DNA of 64,000 nt from Mycolicibacterium anyangense (GTDB lineage: Bacteria > Actinomycetota > Actinomycetes > Mycobacteriales > Mycobacteriaceae). A model generated the notes under the pieces. The model did no database searches and was not told the DNA's origin. It saw only the letters and a list, made by a program, of their open reading frames with translations. Positions 25,999 to 34,383 of this stretch are shown piece by piece. The stretch spans positions 3,906,001 to 3,970,000 of the forward strand of contig NZ_AP022620.1 of the NCBI RefSeq assembly GCF_010731855.1, given 5' to 3'. Each line of letters begins with the position of its first letter. Within the stretch, counting starts at the first letter, position 1. A program made the position numbers and the translations under genes.

Positions 25999-26412
25999 AT
26001 GAACTTCCGCCCGTGCTCGGCAGACCCCGACCTGTGGTTCGGCTACTCCGACGATGACGCCAGCGATGGGGCCGCCAAGGCTCGCGTCTACGAACAGTCC
26101 GCCACCCGCGCGCGCACGATCTGCCTGCGCCGCTGCCCACTGGCGCAGCAGCGGGCCTGCGCGCGACGAGCCATCGAGGCCGGTGAGGAATACGGGGTGT
26201 GGGCCGGGATCAAACTTCCCGGCGGCCAGTACCGCAAGCGCGCCCAGCTCGCGCACGCCCACGACATGCTGCGGCGGATCGCCGACGGTCAGATCAATCC
26301 GCGCGAACTGCCCGAGAGTGCCGAGCTACTCGCGCGCAACGAGGCGTTGCCGGTGCCGGCGGCCACCGTCGTCCACCTGCCGCTGGGGCGGATGCCCCGC
26401 ACCGCGGCCTAG
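25999..26412 (+). CDS. whiB5: WhiB-family redox-sensing transcription factor WhiB5
   Basis: A 137-residue protein after an AAGGAGG site. It opens MNFRPCSADPDLWFGYSDDD and has the cluster cysteines C6, CLRRC and a final Cys in QQRACARR. The central pair is spaced C-x3-C instead of the usual C-x2-C, a feature known for WhiB5. The GVWAGIKLPGGQYRKR block matches the WhiB turn and basic tail. Gene order relative to the Rv0023-Rv0028-like operon is the same as in M. tuberculosis. Its stop overlaps the convergent Rieske gene by 4 bp. Confidence 0.93.
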   Translation: MNFRPCSADPDLWFGYSDDDASDGAAKARVYEQSATRARTICLRRCPLAQQRACARRAIEAGEEYGVWAGIKLPGGQYRKRAQLAHAHDMLRRIADGQINPRELPESAELLARNEALPVPAATVVHLPLGRMPRTAA

Positions 26413-27548
26413 CTTGAAACCGTTACTGCGTCGCGCTTTTCGAGATTCTCCTCGACCTCACGCTGCCACACCCCGTACGCATGGGTGGTGTCGACTTCGA
26501 GTTCGAAACGGTCCGTCATGTCCGTGGTGACCTCGGCGGCGTCGACGTAGAACTGTTCGTACCACCGGCGGTACTGGTACAGCGCGCCGTCTTCCTCGCA
26601 CAACAGGGGATTTTCGATGCGGGTCTTGTGCTTCCAGATCTCGACATCCTGCAGGAAGCCGACCTCGTAGACCTTGGAGTAGGACTCGGCGAGCTTGTCG
26701 GCCTTCTCCTTGGTCATTCCTTCCGGAACCTCGACCGAGACGCCGAACTGCAGCATGAAGGAGTTCTGCGAAATCGGATAGTGGCAGTTGATCAGGATCG
26801 AATTGACCGTGAACTCCGGTGCCAGGTCGTTGTGCAGCCAGTTGATCATGTACGCCGGCCCGAAGTAGGTGGCCTCCGAGCGCAGCTTGGTGCCCTCCCA
26901 CATCCGCTCGGGATGTTCGGTGAAGTCCTGGCGCCCTTTGGATTCCATGAACTGGCTAGCGGTGTGGCCTTCGAAGACGTTCTTGAAGTACGTGGGGTAG
27001 GCGTAGTGGATGTAGAAGAAGTGCGCCATGTCGACGTTGTTGTCGACGATCTCACGGCAGTGCGCGCCCTCGATGAGGATCGAGTTCCACGTCCACTTCG
27101 ACCACTTGTCGGTGCCCATGCCCTCGATCTGCGGCGGAGTCAGCTCCGGGCCGGGGGTTGAGCCTTCGGGATCGTGCCACACCAGCAGTTGGCCGTTGAC
27201 CTCCAGGGTCTGCCACTTGCGGGTGCGCGCCAGCTTGGGAACGCGGCGGGCGTAGGGGATCTCGGCGCACCGTCCGGTTGCACCGTTCCACCGCCAGTCG
27301 TGGAACGGGCAGGCGATGTTGTCACCCTTGACCGATCCCTTGGCGAGGTCGGCGCCCAGGTGCCGGCAGTAACCGTCGAGCACGTGGATGTCGCCCTTGC
27401 TGTCGGCGTAGACCACCAGCTTGCCGCCGAACGCCTGAATGCCGTGCGGCTTGCCGTCGCGGAAGTTCTCGGCCAGGCCCAGGCAGTGCCACCCACGGGC
27501 GAACCGCGTCATGGGCGTGCCGGGGTCGATCTCCCGGATCTCAGTCAT
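26409..27548 (-). CDS. kshA: KshA-type Rieske oxygenase (3-ketosteroid 9-alpha-hydroxylase-like)
   Basis: A 379-residue protein starting at ATG 27548 with AGGA at good spacing. The Rieske ligands are C61-x-H63 and C80-x2-H83 (GYCRHLGADL, CPFHDWRW). The mononuclear iron site is D173/H176/H181 in NNVDMAHFFYIHY. Similarity to KshA runs the whole length, including TYFKNVFEGH and QDVEIWKHKTRI. KshA hydroxylates 3-ketosteroids with the reductase KshB. Mycobacteria often carry several paralogues, so the steroid substrate is inferred. It is divergent from a TetR gene and not within a cholesterol cluster here. Confidence 0.85.
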   Translation of the reverse strand: MTEIREIDPGTPMTRFARGWHCLGLAENFRDGKPHGIQAFGGKLVVYADSKGDIHVLDGYCRHLGADLAKGSVKGDNIACPFHDWRWNGATGRCAEIPYARRVPKLARTRKWQTLEVNGQLLVWHDPEGSTPGPELTPPQIEGMGTDKWSKWTWNSILIEGAHCREIVDNNVDMAHFFYIHYAYPTYFKNVFEGHTASQFMESKGRQDFTEHPERMWEGTKLRSEATYFGPAYMINWLHNDLAPEFTVNSILINCHYPISQNSFMLQFGVSVEVPEGMTKEKADKLAESYSKVYEVGFLQDVEIWKHKTRIENPLLCEEDGALYQYRRWYEQFYVDAAEVTTDMTDRFELEVDTTHAYGVWQREVEENLEKRDAVTVSS

Positions 27549-27580
27549 CTGGCGCATCCTTTTCGCTCTGGTGTGAACAG

Positions 27581-27615
27581 TAAGCACCCGTGCTTAATTT
27601 AAGCACGGGTGCTTA
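27581..27615. promoter_or_regulatory. Nested palindromic operator between kshA-like and tetR genes
   Basis: Two perfect 17-bp arms, TAAGCACCCGTGCTTAA (27581-27597) and its reverse complement (27599-27615), flank a single T. Each arm is itself a palindrome, AAGCAC-N2-GTGCTT. The 35-bp structure therefore offers two tandem dimer sites between divergent start codons, the expected layout for control by the adjacent TetR protein. Confidence 0.82.
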
Positions 27616-27646
27616 AACATCCTCAACGTTTCGTACACTTCCTGAC

Positions 27647-28264
27647 GTGGACCGTGGTGCCCGAGCCCGGGAAGAGTTGCTCGACGCAGCAGAACGCCTG
27701 ATCGCCGAGCACGGCTTCGAGGTGCCCCTGCGCGATATCGCCAAGGCCGCCGGCCAGCGCAACAACTCCGCGGTGAACTACTACTTCCGCAGCCGGCAGG
27801 ACCTGATCGACGCGGTGGTGGCCCGGCGCCTGGTCCCCATGGAGGCACAGCGTCAGGCCATGCTCGACGGTATGTCGGAGCAGGAGCTGCGCGACGCGCA
27901 CGCGTTGTTGCGGGTACTGGTCGAGCCGTTCGGCAACCTCGAAGCCACCCACTACGCCCGTTTCCTGGAAGTGGTGCGGATCCGGCTGAACCGCGAACCC
28001 CAGAGCCCGGCCGAGTCGGCCTGGCCCCGCGTCACCGGTGCCATGCACGAGTTGGTTCCCGCCGCCGACCGCGGCGACCGCATCCGCCGGGTATCCGCGG
28101 TCGCGACGACGATGTGGGCGCTGCTGGCCGACCGCGAACGTCGGGCCGAGAGCGGGGGAGCGGGTCCGGACAGCCTCGAGGAGATCGTCTCCATGCTGGC
28201 CGCGATGCTGACCGCGCCGCAACGTCAGCCGGCCACCGCGGGGAGACGCGCCGAGCGCGGGTGA
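27647..28264 (+). CDS. TetR/AcrR-family transcriptional regulator
   Basis: A 205-residue protein starting at GTG 27647. The helix-turn-helix region is PLRDIAKAAGQRNNSAVNYYFRSRQDLIDAV. The C-terminal half is helical with a QPATAGRRAERG tail. It is divergent from the KshA-type oxygenase gene and shares its palindromic operator, so it probably represses the oxygenase and itself. The co-ligand would be the oxygenase substrate or a CoA ester; this is inference. Confidence 0.92.
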   Translation: MDRGARAREELLDAAERLIAEHGFEVPLRDIAKAAGQRNNSAVNYYFRSRQDLIDAVVARRLVPMEAQRQAMLDGMSEQELRDAHALLRVLVEPFGNLEATHYARFLEVVRIRLNREPQSPAESAWPRVTGAMHELVPAADRGDRIRRVSAVATTMWALLADRERRAESGGAGPDSLEEIVSMLAAMLTAPQRQPATAGRRAERG

Positions 28265-28327
28265 TACGCCGCCCGAAAGCGGGTAGGCGTTGGAGACTGT
28301 GACGGCAACGTCGACGGAGGACAGTCA

Positions 28328-28624
28328 ATGAGACTTGTGGTGGTGGTGGCCCTGGCGGGTCTGGCGGCGTTGTTGATCGCCATCCTCACCGACAGTTCGC
28401 TGGTGGCTATCGCTGCTATCGCGCTGGCCGTCATCGGCATCGTGCTGCTGCTGCGGGACTGGCGCACCGAGCGGCGCGGCAACGACACCGCCGGGCAAGA
28501 CCCATCCGCCGCCGACGATGACGCTACGGCGGTGACGGTGCCGGCCCGGATGAGCGCCGACATGTTCGCCCCGGACATCTCCGCCGAACGGGACGGCCCG
28601 TCGCCGGATGCCCGCACCGACTGA
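28328..28624 (+). CDS. Small two-helix membrane protein
   Basis: A 98-residue protein after a GGAGGACAG site. Residues ~3-22 and ~27-45 form two hydrophobic helices (VVVVALAGLAALLIAIL, AIAAIALAVIGIVLLL) with a short SDSS-like turn. A hydrophilic Asp/Pro-rich tail of ~50 residues follows. No family recognised. It lies between tetR and the pirin gene on the same strand. Confidence 0.72.
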   Translation: MRLVVVVALAGLAALLIAILTDSSLVAIAAIALAVIGIVLLLRDWRTERRGNDTAGQDPSAADDDATAVTVPARMSADMFAPDISAERDGPSPDARTD

Positions 28625-28650
28625 ATCTGTCGGCGGGTAGGCTCCGGCAG

Positions 28651-29619
28651 GTGAGCAACCTCGAGAGCGCTCCACGTGAAGTTCCTTGTAGTGCAAGGGG
28701 CTTGGATGGCGCCGAGGTGCTGGAGCCGCGGGAGGTGCCGCTCGGGGGTCCGCGGGCGCTGACCGTGCGCCGCACGCTCCCGCAGCGGGACCGTTCACTG
28801 ATCGGCGCGTGGTGCTTCGCCGACCACTACGGCCCCCAGGACCTCCGCAACGGTCCGGGTATGGACGTGCCACCGCACCCGCACACCGGCCTGCAGACCG
28901 TCAGCTGGTTGTTCCACGGGGAGATCGAGCACCGCGACAGCGCGGGCGTACACCAACTGGTCCGGGCGGGGGAGTTGAACCTGATGACCGCCGGTGCGGG
29001 CATCTGCCACTCCGAAGTGTCGACACCCGCCACGGCCATCCTGCACGGCGCCCAGCTGTGGGTCGCGCTACCGGACGCAGATCGCCATACCAGCCGCGAC
29101 TTCGAACACTATGTGCCCGAGCCGGTTTCGACGTCCGGCGCCACCATCCGGGTCTTCCTGGGCGCACTGGCCGGCCAGCGCTCACCGGTGCACACCTTCA
29201 CCCCGCTGCTGGGTGCGCAGCTCGATCTGCCGGCCGGCACCGTCATCGAGCTCGACGTCGACCGAGCCTACGAACACGGTGTGCTGCTCGATCTCGGCAC
29301 TGTCGAGGTCGCCGGGCGCCGGCTGGTCGCCGGGCAGCTGGCGTACCGCGGGCCGGGCGCCGGCACGCTGCGACTGCACAACCCCGCCGGGCAGAGCGCG
29401 CGGATGCTGCTGCTCGGCGGGCCGCCGTTTGGTGAGGATCTGCTGATGTGGTGGAACTTCGTGGCCCGCAGCCACGATGAGATCGCCGAGTACCGGCAAC
29501 TCTGGCAGGACGGTGATGCGCGATTCGGCACCGTCAGTGGGTACTCCGGAGCTGTCGACCGGTTGCCCGCCCCGACGCTTCCGGCCATCCGCCTGCGGCC
29601 ACGTCGCAGCCAACCGTAG
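28651..29619 (+). CDS. Pirin-family bicupin protein
   Basis: A 322-residue protein starting at GTG 28651. The N-terminal cupin has the pirin metal site: HPHTGLQTVSWLFHGEIEHRDS and GAGICHSE, giving His-x-His, His and Glu ligands. The C-terminal cupin ends with GGPPFGEDLLMWWNFVARS, a typical pirin motif. Pirins bind iron; some oxidise flavonoids such as quercetin, others act as redox-linked regulators. The GNAT gene follows by 7 bp, so the pair is probably cotranscribed. Confidence 0.93.
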   Translation: MSNLESAPREVPCSARGLDGAEVLEPREVPLGGPRALTVRRTLPQRDRSLIGAWCFADHYGPQDLRNGPGMDVPPHPHTGLQTVSWLFHGEIEHRDSAGVHQLVRAGELNLMTAGAGICHSEVSTPATAILHGAQLWVALPDADRHTSRDFEHYVPEPVSTSGATIRVFLGALAGQRSPVHTFTPLLGAQLDLPAGTVIELDVDRAYEHGVLLDLGTVEVAGRRLVAGQLAYRGPGAGTLRLHNPAGQSARMLLLGGPPFGEDLLMWWNFVARSHDEIAEYRQLWQDGDARFGTVSGYSGAVDRLPAPTLPAIRLRPRRSQP

Positions 29620-29626
29620 GAGTCCG

Positions 29627-29974
29627 ATGACCCCCACCGACAAGACCGGTGCACCCACCACAGTCCGCACCGACCGCAACAAGTTCACCATCGCCGTGGA
29701 CGGACAGCAGGTCGGTCTGGCCGCCTTCGTCGACCATGGTGAGCAGCGCATCTTCCACCACACCGAAATCGCCGAAGCCTACGAGGGCCGGGGTCTGGCC
29801 ACCATCCTGGTCGCCGAAGCCCTGGCCCAGACCCGCGACGCCGGGCGCCGCATGGTCGCGGTGTGCCCGCTGGTCGCCAGCTTTCTGGACAAGCACCCGG
29901 AGTTCGCCAGCGCGGTCGACCCCGTGACCGACGACATCGAGCAGTACCTGCGGAAGGCCGTCCAAGCCGGGTAA
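29627..29974 (+). CDS. GNAT-like N-acetyltransferase (YjdJ type)
   Basis: A 115-residue protein starting at ATG 29627 after GTAGGAG. It belongs to the short GCN5-related group: VGLAAFVDHGEQRIFHHTEI, then the acetyl-CoA loop YEGRGLATILVAEAL and VCPLVASFLDKHPEF at the end. These small proteins bind acetyl-CoA; their acceptors are mostly unknown. It is closely linked to the pirin gene. Confidence 0.9.
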   Translation: MTPTDKTGAPTTVRTDRNKFTIAVDGQQVGLAAFVDHGEQRIFHHTEIAEAYEGRGLATILVAEALAQTRDAGRRMVAVCPLVASFLDKHPEFASAVDPVTDDIEQYLRKAVQAG

Positions 29975-29999
29975 GCCGGCGCCGCTATCGTGAGACCTC

Positions 30000-30836
30000 G
30001 TGGCAAATTCCGGCAGCACCAGCACTGCACCACCGGCCTACTTCGCACTCGACGGCGACATCCTGCTGCCGGACCCCAGTTGTCAGGGGCCGTGGGGACC
30101 CACGATCAGCGGCCACGTCGTCGGCGGAGTACTGGCCCGGGCCCTGGAGAACGCCGGCCAACGCGACGACTTCCAGCCGGCCCGCATCACGGTCGACCTG
30201 CTCAAGCCCACCGCTATCGCGCCGCTGCAGATACGGACCTCCGTACAGCGCGAAGGCCGCCGGATCCGGCTCGTCGATGCCGAGGTCGTGCAGAACGATG
30301 TCGTGGTGTCCCGGGCCAGCGGGGTGTTCGTACGCCCCGGTGACCAGCACGTCGGTGACATCTGGTCGTCGGACATCCAGATGCCGCCGATGCCGCCCGA
30401 CCCCGGTCCATTGCCCGACGACTTGCCGATGTTCGTCTGGGGGTACGGGGGAGAGGGCTCCAGCGGCGGGGAGTTCGGCTTCGCCCAATGGCATTGCGGT
30501 GGACCGAAATACATCTGGATTCGGCAACGCCGGCCGCTGGTCACCGGCGAGGCACTCAGCCCTTTCGTCGAGGCGACGATGGCCGCGGACGCGACGAGCG
30601 CGTTGACCCATTGGGGCACACAGGGTTTGCAGTACATCAACCTCGACTACACCCTGAGCCTGACCCGGCTGCCCAAAGGCCCGAACATCGGCATGGCCGC
30701 CGTGGTGCACACCAGCCATGACGGGATCGCCTCCGGCACCGCCGCGGTGTTCGACGAATACGGACCCATCGGCAATGCGATGGCGGTGGCGTTGGTGAAT
30801 CCGGTGGAGGCCTTCCGGCCCGGCACCATGCGCTAG
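30000..30836 (+). CDS. Acyl-CoA thioesterase-like double-hotdog protein
   Basis: A 278-residue protein starting at GTG 30000. The first hotdog repeat includes GPWGPTISGHVVGGVLARAL and ITVDLLKPT, the second YINLDYTLSLTRLPKGPNIG and SGTAAVFDEYGPIGNAMAVAL. The layout matches TesB-like thioesterase-superfamily proteins frequent in mycobacteria. It may hydrolyse acyl-CoA esters, but no single catalytic residue is decisive here. It begins 25 bp after the GNAT gene. Confidence 0.85.
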   Translation: MANSGSTSTAPPAYFALDGDILLPDPSCQGPWGPTISGHVVGGVLARALENAGQRDDFQPARITVDLLKPTAIAPLQIRTSVQREGRRIRLVDAEVVQNDVVVSRASGVFVRPGDQHVGDIWSSDIQMPPMPPDPGPLPDDLPMFVWGYGGEGSSGGEFGFAQWHCGGPKYIWIRQRRPLVTGEALSPFVEATMAADATSALTHWGTQGLQYINLDYTLSLTRLPKGPNIGMAAVVHTSHDGIASGTAAVFDEYGPIGNAMAVALVNPVEAFRPGTMR

Positions 30837-30849
30837 GAGAAGCAAGCAG

Positions 30850-31128
30850 CTACGGCCAGAATCCGCCGACGGGCGGACCGCCACCGGGTGGTGACTGGTT
30901 CTGCAGGATTCCCAGGCAGGTGCCCAGCGACTTGCCGGGGATGCACGGGATCCCGCCGACCGTCGGAACACCACTGTTGGCCACGAAGCACTGGCCGGTG
31001 ATCGGGTCAGCCAGATGGCCGATCGGGCAGGCGCCGGCCGGAGCCGCGGCCACCATCGGGACACCGACGAAGAACCCCGCGCAGACGGCGGCCATCAGCA
31101 GCCTGCCGAGCCGCCGCCGCAGTGCCAT
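30850..31128 (-). CDS. Small secreted Cys-containing protein
   Basis: A 92-residue protein with a clear Sec signal peptide (MALRRRLGRLLMAAVCAGFF ... MVAAAPAGA). The mature part has four cysteines (CPIGH, GQCFVAN, IPCIPG, GTCLGIL) likely paired in disulfides, and a Gly/Pro-rich tail (SPPGGGPPVGGFWP). Small proteins of this design are typical of the mycobacterial exported proteome; the function is unknown. Confidence 0.8.
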   Translation of the reverse strand: MALRRRLGRLLMAAVCAGFFVGVPMVAAAPAGACPIGHLADPITGQCFVANSGVPTVGGIPCIPGKSLGTCLGILQNQSPPGGGPPVGGFWP

Positions 31129-31193
31129 GACTCACAGCCTACGCCCAGGAAGTGCCTGCCGGGTAGCCCGCCAGCGGGCCGGAACCCACCGGC

Positions 31194-32537
31194 TCACTCG
31201 TAGTCCAGGTCCAATACCGGCGTGGGCCGGCGGAAGCCCTGGGTGACCACGAGCAGCCAGACGAATCCGATTGCCAGCCAGATCAATCCGATGGTCAGGG
31301 CCGTTCCCGACAGGCTGGTCCACAGCCATGCGGTGAGCAGGAAGCCAATCACCGGGGCAACCACGTTGAGCAGGACGTTGCGCTCGTGCATGTCGACGAA
31401 GTAGTGCTTGATCACCGACAGGTTGACCACCGAGAAGGCCACCAGCGCACCGAAACTGACGACCGAGGCCAGGATGGCCAGATCGATCCAGATGGCGAGC
31501 AGCGAGATGGCGCTGACGGTCAGGATCGCATAGACCGGTGTGCTGTACTTCGCCGACACGTGCCCGAACACCTTGCGGGGCAGGATGCCGTCGCGGCCCA
31601 TCGCGTACAGGATGCGGGCCACCGACGCCTGTGAGGTCAGCGCCGAACCGAGCGCACCTGCCACATAGGCCGCGGTGAAGAACGTGTTCACGAACGCCCC
31701 ACCGGTGGCCAGCATCACGTCGGTCGAGCCGGTGTCCACGCTGGCGAACTTATTGGACGGGAACACCAGCTGCGACACATAGGACAGCACGATGAAGATG
31801 ATCCCCGAGACGATGGTCGCGATCATGATCGCTTGCGGCACTGTGCGCTTGGCGTCGCGGGCCTCCTCGGACAGCGTGGAGACCGCGTCGAAGCCGAGGA
31901 ACGACAGACACAGGATGGCCGCGCCGGCCAGGATGGGGCTCATGCCGCCGGCGGTGCCGTCACCGGTGAATGGCGCCAGCAGATCGACCGATCCGTAGCC
32001 GGTGGTCTTGGCGACGGCGAGGACCACGAACACCACGATGAAGATGGCCTGGATCGCGATGATCAGGAAGTTGGCCCGGGCGACAGAGACGATACCGACG
32101 ATGTTGAGCACCGTGACAATCGCGATCGACACCAAGACGATGACCCAGGCCGGCAGCGAGGGCACCGCTGCGTTCAGGTAGAGCCCGATCACCAGGTAGT
32201 TCAGCATCGGCAGGAAGAGGTAGTCGAGCAGCAGCGACCAGCCCGCCAGGAAGCCGACGGGTGCTCCGAAGGTCCGCTGCGTGTAGGTGTATGCCGAGCC
32301 GGCCACCGGGATCGCCGCAGCCATCCGCGCGTAGGACAGCGCGGTGAACACCATCGTGACGAGCGTGACGATGTAGGCCAGTGGCAGTCGGCCGCCCGAG
32401 GTCTCGGTGACGATGCCGTAGGTGGTGAAGACGGTCAACGGCACCATGTACACCAGGCCGAACAGCACCAGTGACGGCAGGCCCAATGCCCGTTTCAGGT
32501 GGCCCTCGTGCGGGCCGGCGATGAATTCCGCTGTCAT
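31194..32537 (-). CDS. APC-family amino acid permease
   Basis: A 447-residue protein with about 12 transmembrane helices. Features of the APC superfamily include GLVYMVPLTVFTTYGIV, the substrate-loop region IPVAGSAYTYTQRTFG, and FDAVSTLSEEARDAKRTVPQA in helix 6 and the following loop. ATG 32537 lies 1 bp after the amidohydrolase stop, so the two genes form an operon: import of an amino acid or amine, then hydrolysis. Exact substrate unknown. Confidence 0.92.
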   Translation of the reverse strand: MTAEFIAGPHEGHLKRALGLPSLVLFGLVYMVPLTVFTTYGIVTETSGGRLPLAYIVTLVTMVFTALSYARMAAAIPVAGSAYTYTQRTFGAPVGFLAGWSLLLDYLFLPMLNYLVIGLYLNAAVPSLPAWVIVLVSIAIVTVLNIVGIVSVARANFLIIAIQAIFIVVFVVLAVAKTTGYGSVDLLAPFTGDGTAGGMSPILAGAAILCLSFLGFDAVSTLSEEARDAKRTVPQAIMIATIVSGIIFIVLSYVSQLVFPSNKFASVDTGSTDVMLATGGAFVNTFFTAAYVAGALGSALTSQASVARILYAMGRDGILPRKVFGHVSAKYSTPVYAILTVSAISLLAIWIDLAILASVVSFGALVAFSVVNLSVIKHYFVDMHERNVLLNVVAPVIGFLLTAWLWTSLSGTALTIGLIWLAIGFVWLLVVTQGFRRPTPVLDLDYE

Positions 32538-32538
32538 G

Positions 32539-34200
32539 TCAGACCTTTCCATTGTCAGCGCGGTAGGCCTGGGCCCCGTGCAAGTAGGTGGCGCGAATGT
32601 TCACGCCCGGTAGCTGCAGCGCGGGAGCGCTGCGCGGGTCGGCGCCGAGCCACACCAGGTCGGCGCTGGCTCCGGGCACGATGCGTCCCCAATTGCCTTC
32701 GGCGAACGCCTGATACGCCACCGCCCCGGTGTAGGACGACAGGGCGAGGTCGATCGGGACGATTTCGTGCGGTGTCCAGCCACCTTCGGGCTCGCCTTCG
32801 GCGGTGCGACGGGATACCGCGATGGCGATACCGTCCAACGGCGCGCCCGAGGACACCGGCCAGTCCGAGCCGAACGCCAGCGCGGCACCGGTGTCGTGCA
32901 GCGTGCGCATCTGATACTGCCGGTCGGCGCGTTCCACCCCGAGCCGCGGGATGGTCAGCACCGTCATCAGCGCGTCCATCTGGGCCCACAGCGGTTGCAT
33001 GTTGGGGATCACACCGAGAGTGGCGAAACGCTCGAGGTCGGCCTCGTCCACCAACTGGACGTGGGCGATGACGGGACGGCGGTCCCGAGACCCGTTGCGC
33101 TCCTGGACATATTCGATGGCATCGAGGGCTTGCCGTACGGCGGCGTCGCCGATGGCGTGGATGTGGATCTGGAATCCCAGTTCGTCGACCCGTTGGGCAG
33201 CCTGCGCCAGCGAGTCACCCTCCCAGGTCCGCATGCCCAGGTTCTCCCCCGAGTCGCTGCGCTCCTGCCCGCCGTGAGAATGCAGCCCAGAGCAGTACGG
33301 CGCCAGCAGCGCGCCGGTCTCGTTCTCCACCACACCGTCGGCGAAGAACTTCACCGTGTTCGCGGTGAGGAACGGCGATCCCACCTCGTCGACGGCGCGC
33401 CGTGATTCGGCATACTGCGCCAACTGGGTGTCGAAATGCCGCGGGTCGGCGTACAGGGCGAGGTTGAACCTCATCCGCAAGGCACCCTGCCGCGCCGCCT
33501 CGACGTAGGTGGCGACGTCCTGCGGCTCGACCCAGGCGTCCTGTACCCACGTCACGCCGAAGGGCAGGTAGTAGTCGGCGGCGGTGCCGAGCGCGGCGAT
33601 GCGCTGGGCCTCGTCGCGAGGTGGCATGACCGCGGTCACCAGATCGGTTGCGCCCCATTCCCGTAACGTCCCCAGCACGGAGCCGTCGGGCCGATGCGGG
33701 ATTTCACCCAGGACCGGGTCGGGAGTATCGGGGGCGATGCCCGCGCGGTTGAGGGCCTCGGTGTTGACCCACATGGTGTGGTAATCCCAGGCGCGCAGCA
33801 CGACGGGGCGGTCGGGAACCACCGAGTCCAGCCAGCGGGCGTCGAACAGACCGCCGGGGGCCAGGCTGCCGTCATAGGACGCGCCGGTGATCCATTCCTC
33901 GTCGGGATGTTCGTCCGCGTACTTCTTGACCGCGGCCAAGATCTCGTCGACCGACGTGCAGGGCCGGACCGCCGGACCGGCGGCCTCCAGCCCGCCGTAC
34001 AGCGGGTGGGCGTGGCCGTCACCGAAGGACGGCATCAGGAAGCCGCCTTCGAGATCGACGATCTGGCAATCGAACTCAGCGGCCTGCTGGCGTGCTGCAT
34101 CACCGAGGGCGCGCACCACGCCGTCGACGACCAGCAGGGCGTCGGACTCCGTGCCGGTGCCGGTCCAGACCACGCCACTGGTGAACAGGGTCGCGCTCAC
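32539..34200 (-). CDS. YtcJ-like metal-dependent amidohydrolase
   Basis: A 553-residue amidohydrolase-3 family protein starting at GTG 34200. Metal ligands are in GDGHAHPLY. Other family blocks are YFADGVVENETGALLAPY, IHAIGDAAVRQALDAIE and FGSDWPVSSGAPLDG. It should hydrolyse an amide or N-acyl bond. It is the second cistron of an operon: its GTG overlaps the stop of a 36-codon leader ORF (GTGA), and the APC permease follows. A TetR gene is divergent. Confidence 0.92.
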   Translation of the reverse strand: MSATLFTSGVVWTGTGTESDALLVVDGVVRALGDAARQQAAEFDCQIVDLEGGFLMPSFGDGHAHPLYGGLEAAGPAVRPCTSVDEILAAVKKYADEHPDEEWITGASYDGSLAPGGLFDARWLDSVVPDRPVVLRAWDYHTMWVNTEALNRAGIAPDTPDPVLGEIPHRPDGSVLGTLREWGATDLVTAVMPPRDEAQRIAALGTAADYYLPFGVTWVQDAWVEPQDVATYVEAARQGALRMRFNLALYADPRHFDTQLAQYAESRRAVDEVGSPFLTANTVKFFADGVVENETGALLAPYCSGLHSHGGQERSDSGENLGMRTWEGDSLAQAAQRVDELGFQIHIHAIGDAAVRQALDAIEYVQERNGSRDRRPVIAHVQLVDEADLERFATLGVIPNMQPLWAQMDALMTVLTIPRLGVERADRQYQMRTLHDTGAALAFGSDWPVSSGAPLDGIAIAVSRRTAEGEPEGGWTPHEIVPIDLALSSYTGAVAYQAFAEGNWGRIVPGASADLVWLGADPRSAPALQLPGVNIRATYLHGAQAYRADNGKV

Positions 34201-34307
34201 TTGACCACCGCCGTCGCGGCGTGGCCAAAGCCGGAAGACAGCGGGGTCCGATGCGGGGGCGCCGACCGGGACGGCGGCTCCGGGGCAGGGGAGGTGAGCG
34301 TGGTCAT
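34197..34307 (-). CDS. 36-residue leader ORF of the amidohydrolase/permease operon
   Basis: An ORF of 37 codons from ATG 34307 to TGA 34199-34197. A strong AGGAG ribosome site lies 4 bp before the ATG. Its stop overlaps the GTG start of the amidohydrolase in the string GTGA, so the two should be translationally coupled. The peptide begins MTTLTSPAPEPPSRSAPP and ends FGHAATAVVK. No family recognised. It may be a regulatory leader or a small protein in its own right. Confidence 0.6.
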   Translation of the reverse strand: MTTLTSPAPEPPSRSAPPHRTPLSSGFGHAATAVVK

Positions 34308-34317
34308 CAAACTCCTA

Positions 34318-34336
34318 AAACGAATGAAGTTCGTTT
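34318..34336. promoter_or_regulatory. TetR operator upstream of amidohydrolase operon
   Basis: AAACGAA and TTCGTTT form perfect 7-bp inverted arms around TGAAG. The site lies just before the ribosome site of the leader ORF and 48 bp from the divergent tetR start, suggesting repression of both directions. Confidence 0.72.
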
Positions 34337-34383
34337 AGTGTGAACTGACTCATACTTCTCCGCAATAGGAAGGCGGAAAATTC

